Shown: in pieces, positions 1-14,500 of the stretch
Layout: every line of letters begins with the position of its first letter
Position numbering within the stretch: position 1 is the stretch's first letter
Assembly: GCF_900496995.4 (NCBI RefSeq)
Contig: NC_044024.1
Span: 21,640,698-21,704,697, forward strand
Source of the DNA: Aquila chrysaetos chrysaetos
Lineage: Eukaryota > Chordata > Aves > Accipitriformes > Accipitridae
Direction of reading: 5' to 3'
Length of the DNA stretch: 64,000 bases
Position numbers and translations under genes: made by a program
Notes under the pieces: model-generated
What the model saw: the letters and a program-made list of their open reading frames with translations, nothing else
What the model was told of the DNA's origin: nothing
Database searches by the model: none

Positions 1-279
1 CCAATTGGAGTTACGGGATCTGTTATGGGATCATTATGTTCAGGGGGAGAAAGATTAGGTCTGTCAAAAGCGGAGGAGGGAGGAAAGGGAAGACAACAGT
101 ATCTGCACTTTACCTACCCCTGAAAATCAGTTTTCTCTTTTTTTCTCTCTCTCGCAAACGCTTCTTTTTTTAAAAAACAAGATGGAATAGAAAAGGCCTC
201 CTACTTTATTCAGTCACTCTTCCTTCAGTGCCACAATTAACGTAAATTCATGTAATTCAGTAAATAGTACCCTTCCTTT

Positions 280-560
280 TCAGTTCCTGACCACTGCCAC
301 CAACCAGGGGCACCGGCGCTGAAGACAGGTCATGTCGGTAGGTGCAGACACGACCTCTTCTCTCCGTGCTTTGAACTGGCGAGACACGAGCCCGCTCCAG
401 ACCCGATAACGTGGCAACGTGCCAGCATGGCTAACGTGGGTTTTGAGGCTGAAGCGGCCTTGCCTACAGCCGGCCCGGAGGGCAGACAGAGGAGCGGTCG
501 TCTGTCTGCACCTGTCTGTGTAGACGTACTCTAAAATTACTGCTGCTCCTCTGGGCAGGA
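280..560. other. CpG-rich patch, possible small CpG island or unrecognised exon
   Basis: The DNA here is much richer in CG dinucleotides than its AT-rich surroundings; I count roughly 20 in about 260 bases. On the minus strand a frame is open for 105 codons from an ATG at 597, but I do not recognise the protein. GC-rich DNA has few stop codons, so the frame alone is weak evidence. A perfect 8-bp inverted repeat (cagacaga at 483-490, tctgtctg at 501-508) lies inside. It could be a promoter, an exon or an enhancer. Confidence 0.35.
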
Positions 561-2220
561 ATCGTCTTTCTGGTTTGAGTGAGTGCGGTGCAGCCATGGT
601 GTCCCTCAGCTGCAGCTGGGATGCGGCTAACGGTATAGGAAATGCCGCAGTTGCCAGTCACAGTACCGCTCTCCTTTGCCCCTGTTGAAATCTGGCATGA
701 TTCTACAGCTTTAGTAGACTCGGTCTTCATTTAAGCTGAGGTAAGCGAGAACATCTTTTAGAGGCGAGATGAAATGATTTGGGGGCTTGTCAGAAGAGTC
801 GAAACATTAGCAATAGGATCTTACCTGCTTTATTCATCGGCATTCCCAGGGCTCTTGCTGTAGTGATTCAGCTAATTAAAATTCCTTTTACCTACATTTT
901 CCTTTACAGCTTCAGGTGGCTATAAGAACCTTCATTTCATGTCCCAAACTATTATAATGTGTAAAACAGATGCTCTGTTCCACTCTGAAGTGGCAGCATT
1001 TCAACAGTAGATCAAGTGATCCTCCGCATAATATCTATTACTGGCTTGTGCCTTCTAAGATTGTAGTGAGAATTTTAATTGAATGTCTAAGAAGAACGTG
1101 AAGTTTTCAGATGGTAAGCCTTTGTGAAGTACAAAGTGCTGGTTTTATTTGATTTTACCTTCTTTCCATTCCACATATATGTGTGCGTGTGTGTTTATGT
1201 GTGTATATGTATCAACAGATTAAATTAAGAGCTCTTTCTGAATATCTGGCTGGTTGATTCACGCATGAAAAGCAGACAATACCAAACATGTGAGCCGTTA
1301 GTTACTATAAGATTATGAGCCCAATCTTATTCCCAGGGAAGTCGGTTTAAAGCAAGGCCTACGTCCTTAATGTTTTCTACAGAAAAGCCTGAGACAGTAA
1401 CCTTAGGAGAATGAAATGTGAAACCCCCGTGGCAATTTAAGTAGGGCCACAGTTGAAAAGCAGCAAGAACAGGTTCCCTTTGTACTTCTCTGAGCTACAC
1501 TTGGCATCCCTTGGGGCAAATTGGGAGAATTTCAGCCTTCAATGTCTACACAATCCCTCATTTTTCAGGAGCAGAGGCTTGTTACAGAAGAATGCTCTCT
1601 GTTCCTTGTAAGCCTAGAGTGGAAGGAGGTCACTGATTAAAGCAGAGGCTTTTGATTAAATGATGAGGCTACTTTCAGTGATTAAACAAAAAAAGCTATT
1701 TTGGGGGCCACTTTCTGCAGAAGCTTGGGCTAAAGTAGACAGCTATTAAAGCACACGAAAAAGCAAGCAGGTCAATAGTCATTTTGGAGGTTGGGAAGGT
1801 GCATAGCATGGAAGGGGAGATAACAATTTCAGGATTATGCTAGTATTCATCTGTAATTGGATCTCTGTTTATTTTTGTTTCTTGAGGTGCTGTCACAGGC
1901 ATGTATTGTATTTACCTTACTAACTCAAGACACACAATGCTGTGTCACTCATCACAGATAAAAGGCTTCATTGTCCTCTGATAATTACGGAAATTTTATT
2001 AGCTATGATGAAAAAATGATAAAAGGTATCAGGGCTTTGATTTCATCTTTTGGAAGTGAGCCTATTTTTTAGTCCATATTTTCCATTTATTGGAACAATT
2101 TTTAAAGCGCTGGTAATCTTTTAAGAGAGTCAAACTACCCATTTCTATGAAGCTTTTACCTACGTTCCCAAGGCATCGGCTACTATAATCATGCTACTTC
2201 GTATTACACACAGACCCACT

Positions 2221-2290
2221 GTTGCAAAATGATTCATTGGCAGGCCAGGACTGAAATCTCATATTCCTTAATCTTAGTCCACAGAGTCAC
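2221..2290. repeat. old MIR-like / L3-like fragment (3' part)
   Basis: The stretch 'ttggcaggccaggactgaaa' and the following 'cttagtccacagagtc' resemble the MIR/L3-type tail 'gtggcagagccaggactggaatcc...gactcttagtccagtgctct'. The match is by eye against a remembered consensus and is diverged. It is too short to give family or exact ends. Confidence 0.4.
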
Positions 2291-4126
2291 AGTCTGTTTA
2301 TTCACTCAGGACAGGAACACTCTGGTTTATATGTAACTCTGCTTTGGTTTGCATGTGCAATCCCAGGTCTGTGGAAATCCTATAAAAATGTGGAAAAGGC
2401 AGTTCTGTTAACATTTGTTTCTATGTGTTTCACAGAGTTGCTATGCTTGCGTTTTTTTACTGTTTACATGCTGCAGTCATGTAAAAAGCATAATGTTATG
2501 GGGAAAAGGGCAGGGCTTGCTTCAAATTATCATTATCATAAAAAATGCAGAGAAATGTCAGGAGATCTTGATGAACATGTTTCTGCGGGAATTGGAAAAG
2601 AGACCAAGCCACAAAATTAAGAACTAGGTCCAGATTCCATATCCTTCAGCCTCACCCCTAAGGGGATGAAAATTTCAGAACTGAAATACCACAAGTTTGG
2701 ATTAAGTTTTTTTATTTCAACCCATCTCTCCACAGTCTGGTTATACCGATAATCTCTTAATAAATGTTAATATGAGCAATACCTATATCTGATTGTTATA
2801 CCTGACCATAACAATAGCATTTGCAGTCAGACTACGCATAAATGCAATTTCGTCCTATTTTTTTTCCATTATTTTAATGCATTGTTTGAAACTGGCAGTT
2901 CTGCTAAGTATTACTAAGCTGCCTACAAAAACATTGTGAGATGTTTCCTGCTTTTGAATGAAATCTAAGAAAATAATTGAACTTGCTTCCTCTTTGGCCC
3001 TTAAACTGATAAAAAATAAATTACTGGTTGCAAGAGATGGGCAAACATGTCAACTTTTGGACTGAAACTTAGAGGTTTTTTAGTTTGAAAAATTAATTTG
3101 ATTGCAAACGAAGCCAACCACAAGACAATACCAGAAGCTGCATTTAACTAAATAATCCAACCCTTTATTCCCGCTATTTGGATTTCCATAATAATTAATA
3201 TTTATGTCAGAAACTCGTGATACTGCTTTTTATTTCTAAATATCACGATGACATTAGGTGAGAGCAAGTTGTAACATATCTCTTTCCCCTTCCTGTGCAT
3301 CAACATTTAAGATAAAATAATTCTTCCCATGAATTGTCAGATTCATATTGGTATTGTTATAATAATTAAATGAAAGCAGTTTTCGGTGGCAATATATCCT
3401 GCCTGTCTTGAGTTGGCAAGAAGTATATGCGCTATTTAAGAAAATGTGTTTATGCCAGAGGTATTTGTTCATGACACAACTCCAGTTACCTGTTGTGATT
3501 TAAGTAGTGTGATTAAAACACAGAGAAATTTAAACATTCTTGTCCTTCAGTATTATTGTAAGCAAAATTGCCAGTGAGCACTTGGCATTCTGCTGGGTCA
3601 CCTTTTAACTGGGACTTTCAAAAGCTTTAGTCATGTAATTTATTAGGTAAAACTGTGCTAATTATCTTCAAATTCAGAGTGTTCTCTTTCCTGTTTTCTC
3701 TCTCCTGGCAAAATTCCTCTGATAAAATAGAAGTGGTACATCAATTTAAACTATATGATGATGGGAAGGAGAAGCCACATTTGTTACCGTAAAGGCAGCC
3801 AAGATACAAAGGGTGAGATAAAAAGACTCACGCAGAAGAATACATCACATCAACCTGAATCTGGCTTTCTCCTTTGCGTCTTTTATTCTCACTCCTTTAC
3901 CACATCGGTACCTGCTTGTCTCTCCTTATCTTTTTTTAAGTCAGAAGTACTATATCATTGTTCTGCTGCCAGGTCAGCTGTATTGAAAGATCGCTTGCTT
4001 TGTTTAAAAAGAAAGTAACTGTTGAACAGGCAAAATTACATATTTTAGAAAAATAAATATTATATAGAATATTTTGATCAGAATTATATGGTGGTTGCTA
4101 CACCACTTCAGTTGCTTCAACCACAC

Positions 4127-4172
4127 CTAGTCATTATAACTGGCCATAACTAGGCATTATAAGTGGCTTTCA
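4127..4172. repeat. two-copy 23-bp tandem duplication
   Basis: Two adjacent 23-base units begin 'ctagtcattataactggc' (4127) and 'ctaggcattataagtggc' (4150). They match at 16 of the first 18 positions and diverge in the last five. It is a small local duplication with no evident function. Confidence 0.6.
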
Positions 4173-4849
4173 ATAACAATTAGTTATTTCCAACTAAAAT
4201 GAATCCTAGTTCATCACCTTGACAGAGGTCAATTAGTTTATTGATTAGGACTAGGAATATTATAACCTTTGAGAAAAAGACTCATCCCTTACAATGGTTT
4301 TACTCTGTTCCAGTTTTGCAATGCATTTAAAAGGGCCAAGGCATCCACTAGCAGATAAGGGTGATATTTAGGTAAATTTAACCTGATTTGAGTTATGCAG
4401 AACTGCCTTGTCTTAATTTGTCAATCTCAAAGCAGGAGTACAAAACTGTCATTGCATCAGACCAGCAGCAATCAAATTCTGAAACACGTGAGGATGCTAA
4501 TTACCTTCAGCCTCTTTCTACAGATCGTCTGTATTTTGAGAGGACTCCCACTAATATATAGGACCTTTGCCCTAGTAATGAAAAATTATCAGGATTTGTA
4601 AAGGATTTTTTGATTTTTTGTGATGTCTCTTTTGGTTTTGTATTCTATTAGAATTAGCAGATAGGATAGTCAATGGAAGTGTGTCCTTTTAATCCTGTGT
4701 TCAGAAGACCCCTAAGGTAGAACATCAGAGACGTAGGCTATGGGCTCTGTGCTGCAAGAAGATACCATTTGGGTTTGACTGCGTGAAGCGTAGCTCATTC
4801 CTCAGTTAACTCGTGAGAACTACATAAAATTTAAGCATCTTGCGGTGCC

Positions 4850-5300
4850 AGAGATTGCTGTCTGGGGAAGGCTGGCTCCTGCCCACTAAGGTAGCGTGCC
4901 ACTGATGACCTGAACGTCACCCGCCAGAAACCGTCTCTTTTTCTGACCCTCAGTTCTGCCAGAAGCCCTTTCGGTGCCGCCGATCCCTGCCTCCCCTCTG
5001 AAGGCAGGACCAGCACAAGGAGGAACGGGTATGTCATGCCGGCGGCTTTGCTTCGGCTTGGCGGCGGCAGCAGCAGCCGGGGAAGCGGCTGCGGGAGGCA
5101 GGAGGGAAGAAGGGGTAGATGCAGGAAAGCGGGTGGAGGCAGGAGGAGGCTGCTGGAGGAAGAACACGCTAGAGAGGCGAGCAGGGAGAGGGTCAGAGGA
5201 GACGGGCTTGCTTCTCTTAGCAGCAGCCGAGAGAGAAGAGCGAGATCCCAGTTGGTGGGGCACAGGGAGGGAAACGGCCGAAGGTGTTCAGAGAGTTAAA
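4850..5300. other. GC/CpG-rich block, candidate CpG island
   Basis: This is a sharply GC-rich, CpG-containing block flanked by AT-rich DNA. It includes 'gccggcggctttgcttcggc' near 5038-5057 and purine-rich 'gga/gag' runs after 5090. Frames are open on both strands over the same bases (125 codons on minus, 164 on plus). Their compositions are Ala/Pro/Ser- or Gly/Arg-rich, as expected of stop-poor GC-rich DNA, so I do not call a protein. It may be the 5' end of a non-coding transcript or a distal regulatory island. Confidence 0.4.
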
Positions 5301-8300
5301 TCATCACAGCTGCCTTTTTCCATCCGTTTTTGTTTTGCCTCTTCTGAATTCCAACACCTACACAATACTCTGTCTTTTAAAAACAATGTTGGAGTTCCCG
5401 ACATTGAACTCTGCAAACAAGTGTGTTCTCAATTAAGTGAAGAACTTCTCCTGCCCCCCCCCACTTGATACGAGCGCTTGGCTCAGATGTGCTGGCCTCT
5501 AGAGGAATCACACGAGCACATTTTTCAGAAGGTTTCCCCCTCCCAAAGTCCCATCGAATGGCTGTTTCTTATAAACCAATGGAGATAATTTCATGGCTTT
5601 TCCCTTTCATGGCCACCCACCTCCTCTTCCCAGCTAGCTTTGATATAAAAAGACAAATCCTTTCCCATTCACATCAAAAGCAGGAGGGTCGCTCTGTGTC
5701 ACCTACCCTGGGATTTTGACTCAAACTATTCGGAAAAAAAATAATGGAAAGAGCAGCTTGGTTTTAACTCAACCGCAGTGTGTGTCACCGAGAGTTTTCA
5801 GGGTCATTGACAGATCAGTTTCATAGACCAAACAGATAAATAGGCACGAGTTATTCTTTATTATTATTGTTCATAATTTGTTCATGCCCTAAGTGTGCTG
5901 AGTGCACTACAGAGGATACCAGCCCTTCCTCGGGGAACATGGGGTCTAAGTTAGACATATGTTTTGTATATTTTCAATGTGTATTCAAGCACCTCCAGCA
6001 CTGGATAGGCACTTTTAAAAACAAATTTCAAGTAATAACAATAACATGCTGAGTGATAACAACAGGCATGGGGGTGAGAGGAGGACGAGGGTTACAAAAA
6101 TAAAGATCATGTGAATTGTTTTCTTTATGTCACACATGAGGCTTGGGATTTCTCTGTTTTTCTTTTTCTTTGAATGCTTTTGTCATTCCTTTCTCTCTGG
6201 CAAGAAAAGATGACAGACTTCAGAGGCAGAGGAATTGCTGCTGGAGTAAAGGAGAAATGAGGCAAAGGAAAGGGGCTGTTCCTGCTAGTACCTGAGAAAC
6301 CTCTGGCCTGTTGGGGAGAAGTATTGCTGCAGGCTAAGGGACTGACTTAAGGAAGGGGAAAGAAGAAATTCTGTCACAACTGCACAAAAATCCTACCATC
6401 TCTGGTGTATGAGGTTGTCCCTAGTACAAGGCTTAACACGGATTTTTCTGAGGGTTGAATCTTGAAAGACCTTTCTTAATTCTTATTCCAGCTGTCTCTA
6501 ACCATAGCGGAAGTTTGTGAAAGCAAGAGAAAAACGAAGTGAAGTTCCCAGGACTCAGCACTTAGTGAAATGAGATTTCTGTTTAGTTTAGTGCTCGTTC
6601 TCAGGTCAGCACATTTACCTGGCTCTACATGTACCTGGTGCCTTTCACTTAAATCACTCGGTGGACTTCTCAGTGCTTGGAGCAATCGCTACCTACGGAG
6701 GTTTCTATAACACCTTTAGCCCCAAACAACTGCTCGAGCTTCCTGCTCTTCTGAATAGTTTGTTTGATTTATCAGTTCTACTCTTGAGCATCCTTTCTGG
6801 TGCATCATACCAGAACCATTGTGTAAGCTCCTGGTTGTTACTGTTTGCTCATGTACTGTTTATTGGAAACCCGTTGAAGGGAAACCGCAGTAGGCTTGCT
6901 GTTACATTGGGGACCTCGGGTGATGTCTCAGGTATTACGCAGCAAACAGACTTCTAAAACAGATTCAGCAACGGACTTCAATTTGGTGCACTGCAAAGAA
7001 GTAGATTTCTGAGAGTGCTCCAAATTTGAATTTATAGTGCCTGAAAACTTACTGTTCCAGGGAGAACCCGAGGATTTTTAGACTCTTTCACCCTGTATTG
7101 CATATGGGGTCAAGAGGCTCTTAAGAACTGCCTACAAACTGGGGATTTTCTGAGGACCGTGAATCTGTCATAGCCAGGTTCAGACCACGCGCCTGCCTGC
7201 CAGTGGCAGAGGGGAAGGCCCAAAACGAGCACAAATGTGTGCTTGCGTTGGCATTTGCCCTGGTTGCTGGACCAGCCCTTTGGGTGGTACTACTGCCTGT
7301 TTGGGTTTAGCAGAAGCAGAAGTTAGCTGGACTCACGGTAGGAGTCGCTGGCCCTTGTTTTGTCTCAAGAAGTGGGGTGTAAATTTACTACTTTCTTCGA
7401 CCTTAAATGCAGAGCAACGAATAGTTTGTCTGAACTTACGAATATGGCCTCCTCGGTGTTGTCAGTGCATCTTACAGCAGCCCTACAACAAGGCTTTCAT
7501 TAGCACGAGTGCCTTTTCGCCTGTGTTTCACATCCTGCAAATCCCTTCTACTTCAACATACTCCTACCGCTGCATCCCAGTGCCAAGTTATGTGCCTGCC
7601 AGGAGATGCGGTCTATATGTGCTTTTGTTTCCAGTTAAGTCTTTTTCCTTCCTGGTAAGCACTTGAGAAATGCTGTGGCCTGTAGAGATAGAACAGATTT
7701 TTGCATTTTCTCCATTGTGTGAATAAGTTAGTTGTTAATAAAGCCAATTCCTTTATCAGATGTTGTTTGCAAAAATATTTGTTAACACGTGCCGGACTAA
7801 TTTTTCATCAGTTATTTACTTCATGTGGGGATTACAATGGGCTGCGTTTCATCTGATAACTTTTGCAGCTTATTAGATGTGAATTTACTAGCTGTGAACA
7901 GTTGAATAATATGAAACTCATAGAAGAAACAAGCTGCACCATCCATAGTATAACCATCTTTCTAAATTAGCTCTGGCCAAAGTTCGTATTTCACAATCCA
8001 CTAAATAGCTTTCTTATGGATCATAAGATGAACATATACTGAGTGAGGCAACTGAGTTTATAATATCTTCAGTATAAGGTGAACACTTTCTAAGAGATCA
8101 TGACATTATCAAAGTGCTATTTGAAATTAGCTCCATATGCTGTAGCAATGCTGTAAGATTTCACCCAGAATTTCATTTTCAAATGTTTTTCATTCAAGTT
8201 CACTGAGGTAAATTGGAAACACTTGGGTATATCCCACTTATGGATCTGTTAAGACCCACTTAATTTTAACATGTGGATGTGTGGAGAGAGAGGAAGGAGA

Positions 8301-11300
8301 GGAGAGTTGTAGGATGGGGTGAGCAGGAATAGCTCTATCAACTGATGTCCTTCGAAAATCTGAACAGTGTGTATTTGCTAGCGATTGCACAAATACTGCT
8401 GTGCAACCGACACTCTCCAGTCCATGACTTTGTACGAAAGATGAGATTTACGTATCAAGACGGTGAGAGTCAGCCTTTCGACTCTGCCTGGTTGTAGCAG
8501 AGGGTTAAGCAAAGGAGCTCAGTCTCTGCTCTGCCGTGGTGATGGGAGCCAGTTGGCAGAGGCCACAGAAGAAGAGCCAATCTAAAAATGCACTGGTTCT
8601 GCACTTTTGCTGGCAAGGCTCCTGGCTGGTTTTAAACCTGCCTTGCCAAAGCAGAGTTCTGCTCGGGATGGTTTGGGAGTGGGGTGGGGAGTCCCTCACT
8701 TTGCTTTATCAGGCTCTGCAAGACAAACATAGTGATATTTGTTCGGGTTTTTTGGTGATTGCTGGGTAATAAATGCATCAGGAATTCTAATTGGCTTTAA
8801 ATTATTTCCTCTCTTTAAAAGAAACTGTATGAGGGAACTGTATGTTGCAATGAGGGATTCAAGTTTCTTACTTCACCAACTTGAGGAGCTGGGTAAGGGG
8901 TCAAACTGCTTCAGCAGTCACTGGCTGCAAGAGATGAGGATGTTTCTAGGAGCTTTGTTACACTTTTAGGCTAATAGTATTCCTTATGTGAACATACTGC
9001 ATCTGCTACTAGGCATGTGTAAAAAAATGGGGTTTAGTAGCAGTACTGAATAGTCTTTTTAGCTATTTGTAGAAGATATTATAAACTACTTTAATTGGGA
9101 TTGTGATAATTCAAATTAGCGGGTCATTTGGAATAACGTCTGAAGGGAAAAAATGCAATTTTCTTAGTGCTAGTTCAGTTCTGCATTTACATTTATCTAT
9201 AGTATTTAATTATGAGCAGAAACACTATTATTTACGTTAAGCGTCTCGGTACCCTTCTGGTCCTATTAAATATATTCAACTTCAGTGGTGCTGATAGTAT
9301 TTTTGTAGGTTAACCAAGTTCTCAAAACTTGTGGTTTTTATCACACTATTTCTAGCATGTTTTCTGTGCTAGACAGGATCTCTTTCTCCTAAGGGGAAAA
9401 TGTAGAAGAGCGCTAGCTGTTGTCGGGAAGCACCAGGAAATGGTATGCAACAGCTATCGCAATTCCAACAACAGATCAACTGGCAGAAACAAGAATGTCA
9501 GGGGAGTTGATTGCATAGCTTATCCATGTCTAGAAGGATATGGTTTTCATTTTGAAAATGCTATTCATCTAAAATCTCAAATTCTTATACCCACAGCATG
9601 AGTGTTTCTGAGTTTTGCATCAGAGCCTGGAGTTAAGAAACACACGTGCGCACCTTTACATCTGGTGCTTTTATGAATCGTTTTGAGGAACTGTTACTAA
9701 GCAGCAGCAGCTATATCGGGGCTCCATTTTATAAAGAGGAAGGGCTGTGTTACTCATTTTGTTTCGAAAAAATTCATTTGTTTTGCATTCCCAGAAGGTA
9801 CTTTCATTCTCCCAGAAAGGTCAAGCAGAAACATTGATGTAAGTCCTGTTTATGGCAATTTTGTTAGATTTCCAGCAATTGCAATGGAACATATTTATAA
9901 CAAGTATGTTTCTCTCTAGGGTGATACCATTAGTCAAAATATGCTTTCTCATATTTCCACTACATAAACACAAATATCTTTTAAGATTCAAACTTACTGG
10001 TCTTGAGGATTCCCACAGCCACATCTCATTAGTAGTTCAGAAGGCTGCACTAGCCATGGTTTCAATTTGGGGATGAAAAGGTCTTGTTAGGAGAAAGAAC
10101 TTCAACCAAACTAGAAGGTTGAAAAACAGGATAATATTCCATGTGTGGGCTGTTGTCCTGAACAAAACAGCAACCATGAGAAGTCCGATACTTTAAACAT
10201 ACAACTTGTGATTCAACGTGCTAAGGATCCGGGCAGGTCTGTGTTTGGTGCCCAGGTCTCAGCTGTGATACTGTGCCATTTCCACAGCAGCTAGCATCTC
10301 ACAAACTTAATCACGCTTAACGCGCTAATAACGTATCTGTTGTCCCTGATGAAATGTAGCCACTGACTCGGTATACAGTTCTTTACGAGTATTCCAAAAT
10401 ATGTTGGTATCCTAGCAGGAACTGTAAAGCAGCAAACTGTCCACTGATACAAACGTCAGGAACAGACTTGACAAATAAAACTGCATTACTGGGAAAACAG
10501 CAGACCAGAAGTTGTAAGTAACATAGCCATGGTGATAAATGAGTTGTATATCCCCACTTCCATTTCATTTCTTCATTCACAAGACTTCTGTTGAAATAAT
10601 GTGACAGTGTTAATCTAGAGAGTGTCCAGATAAAGAGGCAAATACCAATCGAGTTGAAATGACATTTTAGATCTCAACATAATAATGAACTGGCTCTGAA
10701 CTAATTATTGAAAGAAAAGCAACAGGCTCCTAGCCTCATGTGAAGTCTTAGGAGGATATGTCTACAGTGTGTTTCAGCTGTCTTCTTCTACATACATCTT
10801 AGTATGAATAGAGCTTGGCACAGACACAAAAACTGGTTTTATAAGAATTTTAGAAATAGGATACCTTGAACGCTACATTTAAATGAAAATCTTACTGATA
10901 GATGTGGAACAAAAGTGAATAAAACTTGGAAGTACAAAAATTAGTTTTCTTCCTCCTGCTACAGTTGAAATGCAGCTGTTTGAAATGCAGACGCCCCCCC
11001 GCCCCCTTTCTTGGGGTCTATCAGCAAATTCATTAACTATTTTTTGGCAGCAATATCGCAAGCTGATCTACATGTCCTAGGACCTAAGTGAGTTGAAACA
11101 GAATTTCAGGACGAAGTTCCAAGGAACAGTATTAAGGGCGTTGTTATGTATCACTATGTTAAAAGCACTAACTACAATTTAGCAGGAAAAAAGCTGGCAA
11201 AATACTACCTACTTCAGTCTGCCAATATTTATGAGTACTCTTGGGGCTCATCGGCATTACAAGAGAAGAGCGAATCTAGTGGTTATATTATGTTCCGAAA

Positions 11301-11540
11301 ATTTTGGGCCAAAACTTGTTTTTCACACAGCATTTCAAGAAAAGTATTTTGTTTTTCCCACAGATTATAATGGACAATTGACAATAAATTGCATTTTTCT
11401 CAGGGTCATCACCTATAATTCACAACACCCATTACATCCTTAGCAGTCAGGATCTAGACTGGCTGAAGCTTGCATAAGGCGAGAGAAAATGGACATGGAC
11501 TGTCAAAGGCGGGTTTAACCAGCAGCAGCAGTCACTGCGC

Positions 11541-11562
11541 TTTTTTTTTTTTTTTTTTTTTT
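11541..11562. repeat. poly-T tract (T22)
   Basis: An uninterrupted run of 22 T lies between 'gtcactgcgc' and 'gtacatta'. I could not identify a retroelement body or target-site duplication next to it. Confidence 0.9.
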
Positions 11563-14500
11563 GTACATTAAAGACTAAAAGTGACAATTGCAGGTATTTT
11601 AAAGTGTCCTAGTTTTATATGAAATTGATTTATTGGAGATTCTTAACAATGTGAACGGAACATTCATCTCTGGTAGACTCAGTTGTATCCCAGTGAATAG
11701 AATTTGCTGTTACTCAGGCTGAAGCTAAAATCGATTACATGCCAGATTAGAAGAGAGAAATAGTCTCTGCTAGGAATAGAGAACAATTTGAATTACACAA
11801 TACGCACCAAATCTTCTTTACTATCTGATTAATGGAATATCAACAGGAAAAAAAAAAATGGATGGAGAAACAGAGGTGAAGAATTAAATCATGACTTTGG
11901 AAATCAATTTCAGTGCAACCAGACTTTCACCAACATTTTGGCAGTTGAAAATAAGTTTAGGAATAAAGCCACGTGGATAACACGGTCTTTTCTTCTGATT
12001 GCTTTAATTACATCTCATCAGTTACAGACTTCTCTATACCCCCAGCTTCTCTACCCCAAGTCTTTATCAGATAATGAAAGCAAAGGAAATGTACACTGGA
12101 ATTGAAGGCAAAATAATAATGAAGAGAATGGACATTATCTCTAAAACATAGTAAAATTTCCAATTTTATCCATTAGAGTACTATGTAGAGAGAGCAATGC
12201 AGGGAGCTCAGTCTGTTAAGGACAGCTGAGAAGACCTGTCTCTAGATGATTACCACTAGAAAATGATTCCCTGCCTGTATCACAATCGTGCTGGAGTTTG
12301 TCTGTCATGGCTGAGGTGGCTGAACATTGTGAAAAGAAAAACAGTAGGGAAGAGCTCATGATTGACTTTTGAAAAGAGATTAAAGGATTAAATAATTATA
12401 ACTTGGATAAATGACAATTAAGGATGAGGAAACCTTCTAAAAGTAATTGAAGTTGAGCTCTGGAGAGGGAGTAGAACTATTCAGTATTTTCTGTGGGGCC
12501 ACAGGTAGGAAACTGAGAAAAAGAACCTGAGGGTAAAAACTGAAATTTGGTCCAGTCATTCTAGTTAAGGTGGTACAAGCTTCATCACCAAGCCCTTGAT
12601 GTTTCAGTGTTATATATATTATTATATATATTAGAGGATGATCTGTTACTGTCAGACGTACAAACTAAATCTAAGATACTTAATAGATGTTTATTGTCTT
12701 CTATGTGTGCAATGCTTTCTGGGTATGTGCAGCTCAGAGGCTAACAGAGGAAAAAGATCATGGAAGTAAACATTCATCAGCTATAACATTCTTCTTTTTA
12801 GGAACCTATCTGATAGATAGATTAGTAGATTCTTTTGGGGTTTTCCATACGTTTTCTGAGTCAAGAGTTAACATATTACTTATATATGAGAGCACCGAAA
12901 AATTGTTCATGGGACCAACTAAACTTTTGTATATCTTGGATTTGTCATTTTAGAAAGGCAAATATTTTAATAGATCTTTTTTCCAAAAAATAAACAATTC
13001 TAGTATCCTAGCAACAGTTACATAGCTGATTACAAATATCAGACTTCCCAGGGTATTATGGAATTCATTCTAGCAATCCAATTTAACTAATTCTGTCTTC
13101 AAACTAATTACCAGACTGACACAGGTTCTGAAGTTTAGAAGAAACAGCAGATGTAAATGAGACTGAAGCATCCTCCAGGAGATGGGTATGCATCAGTGGA
13201 GAAAAGAGTAAGAAAATACATCAAGTCAGTAATTATGGCACTGATTTAAAAAAATACCTAAAAATGAAGCTCATTTTTCTTACAAAGCCTCTCTTGGCAG
13301 TTTGTGGAGGAGGTAGCAGTATGTTTGAGGGACTTGTACAGCACTGGTATTTATCATGTGTTTGAATGCGGTGGAAGATTCAAGGCAGTTAGCTAAAGAA
13401 GAAGTATGTACAGTACTGCTCAAGATGACTCTCTGTCTTAGGAAGTGCAAAACCTGATAAATCTTTCCAGCTCAGCAGGTTCAGTTTGTGTGTAACTTTC
13501 AGAGTTTGAATACCAGGGCGCTGCTGGGGTCACACCAGATCTGTTCTGTGGGATATGTAGGGGTTTTATCAGTATGAAACCATTTAAAAGAAAAAAAGAA
13601 AAAAGAAAGCTCCAGTAAGATAGACAAAATTACATAAATGGAAGACGACAGTTGCTTTTTCCATATGAGTGGTTCTGTAGGCAAGAGAACATTGACTTGA
13701 ATGTTGAAAATGCCTCCCTCTCAGTTCATTAAAGACTGCTCCTTGCAGTGATTAGTCCAGATCAGTGTGTGTTCTGTGCTAGTGGTTGTTAATGGGTGCT
13801 CATCAGAAAGACCATCATGTTGGATTTCTGGTATCTTGAGCCTGTGCAAGTGACAGGCTCTTCTTCAAGCGCTGGCTGATAAATATAGTGCTCTTGATGA
13901 TCTGCCAGTGGACTAAGCTTTCATCAGGAGAGTACAGGTACTCCTGTCTGAAATAAATTTATGTTCCATTATTTTGCAAAGGAAAACACTGCAAGGACCA
14001 TGAAGAGTGTTTTCAAGTCTATACCTTCACCAGGAACTAAAAGCACAGTCATGCTGTTCTCTCTGTTTCCTTGAGGTTTGTCCTCTTTAAGTGCCTCAGG
14101 GATGAAACCAGTAATTTGAAATTTGCATCCATATTATCTGTTGCCTTCCCCATCCATATGCACCGTCTCCAAGAGCCCAGGGCAAAGATGCCATTATACT
14201 CAGTCACTAACAAACCAGGTGCAGTGAAGAGATCTAACAGAATGTTAATAAAAGTTCTGATGAAGAACAAAAAATAAACAAACCTGCTATCGTGCCTGTA
14301 AGAATTGCTGCTACCAGGAAATTAAAAAATTACACATGGCATATGCTGCCTGCCTACACTCAGCACTGCTGTTCAGCTCTGAAATCATGTCCACCAGGTA
14401 CAAAGAAAATGAAGTAAATTGATTTGCAAAAAACCAATTTGCAAAATCTGGTGACATTACAAAAATGTCATTCTCTTCTATGCATCCCTGAGACTACATA

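Noticed and set aside
4886..5468. Open frames on both strands (125 and 164 codons)
   Set aside because: Low-complexity Ala/Pro/Ser and Gly/Arg composition expected from GC-rich DNA. No recognised domain and no splice partners.
7235..7666. 143-codon plus-strand open frame
   Set aside because: No known motif or family resemblance, and ordinary base composition around it. Kept out of the features as probable chance.
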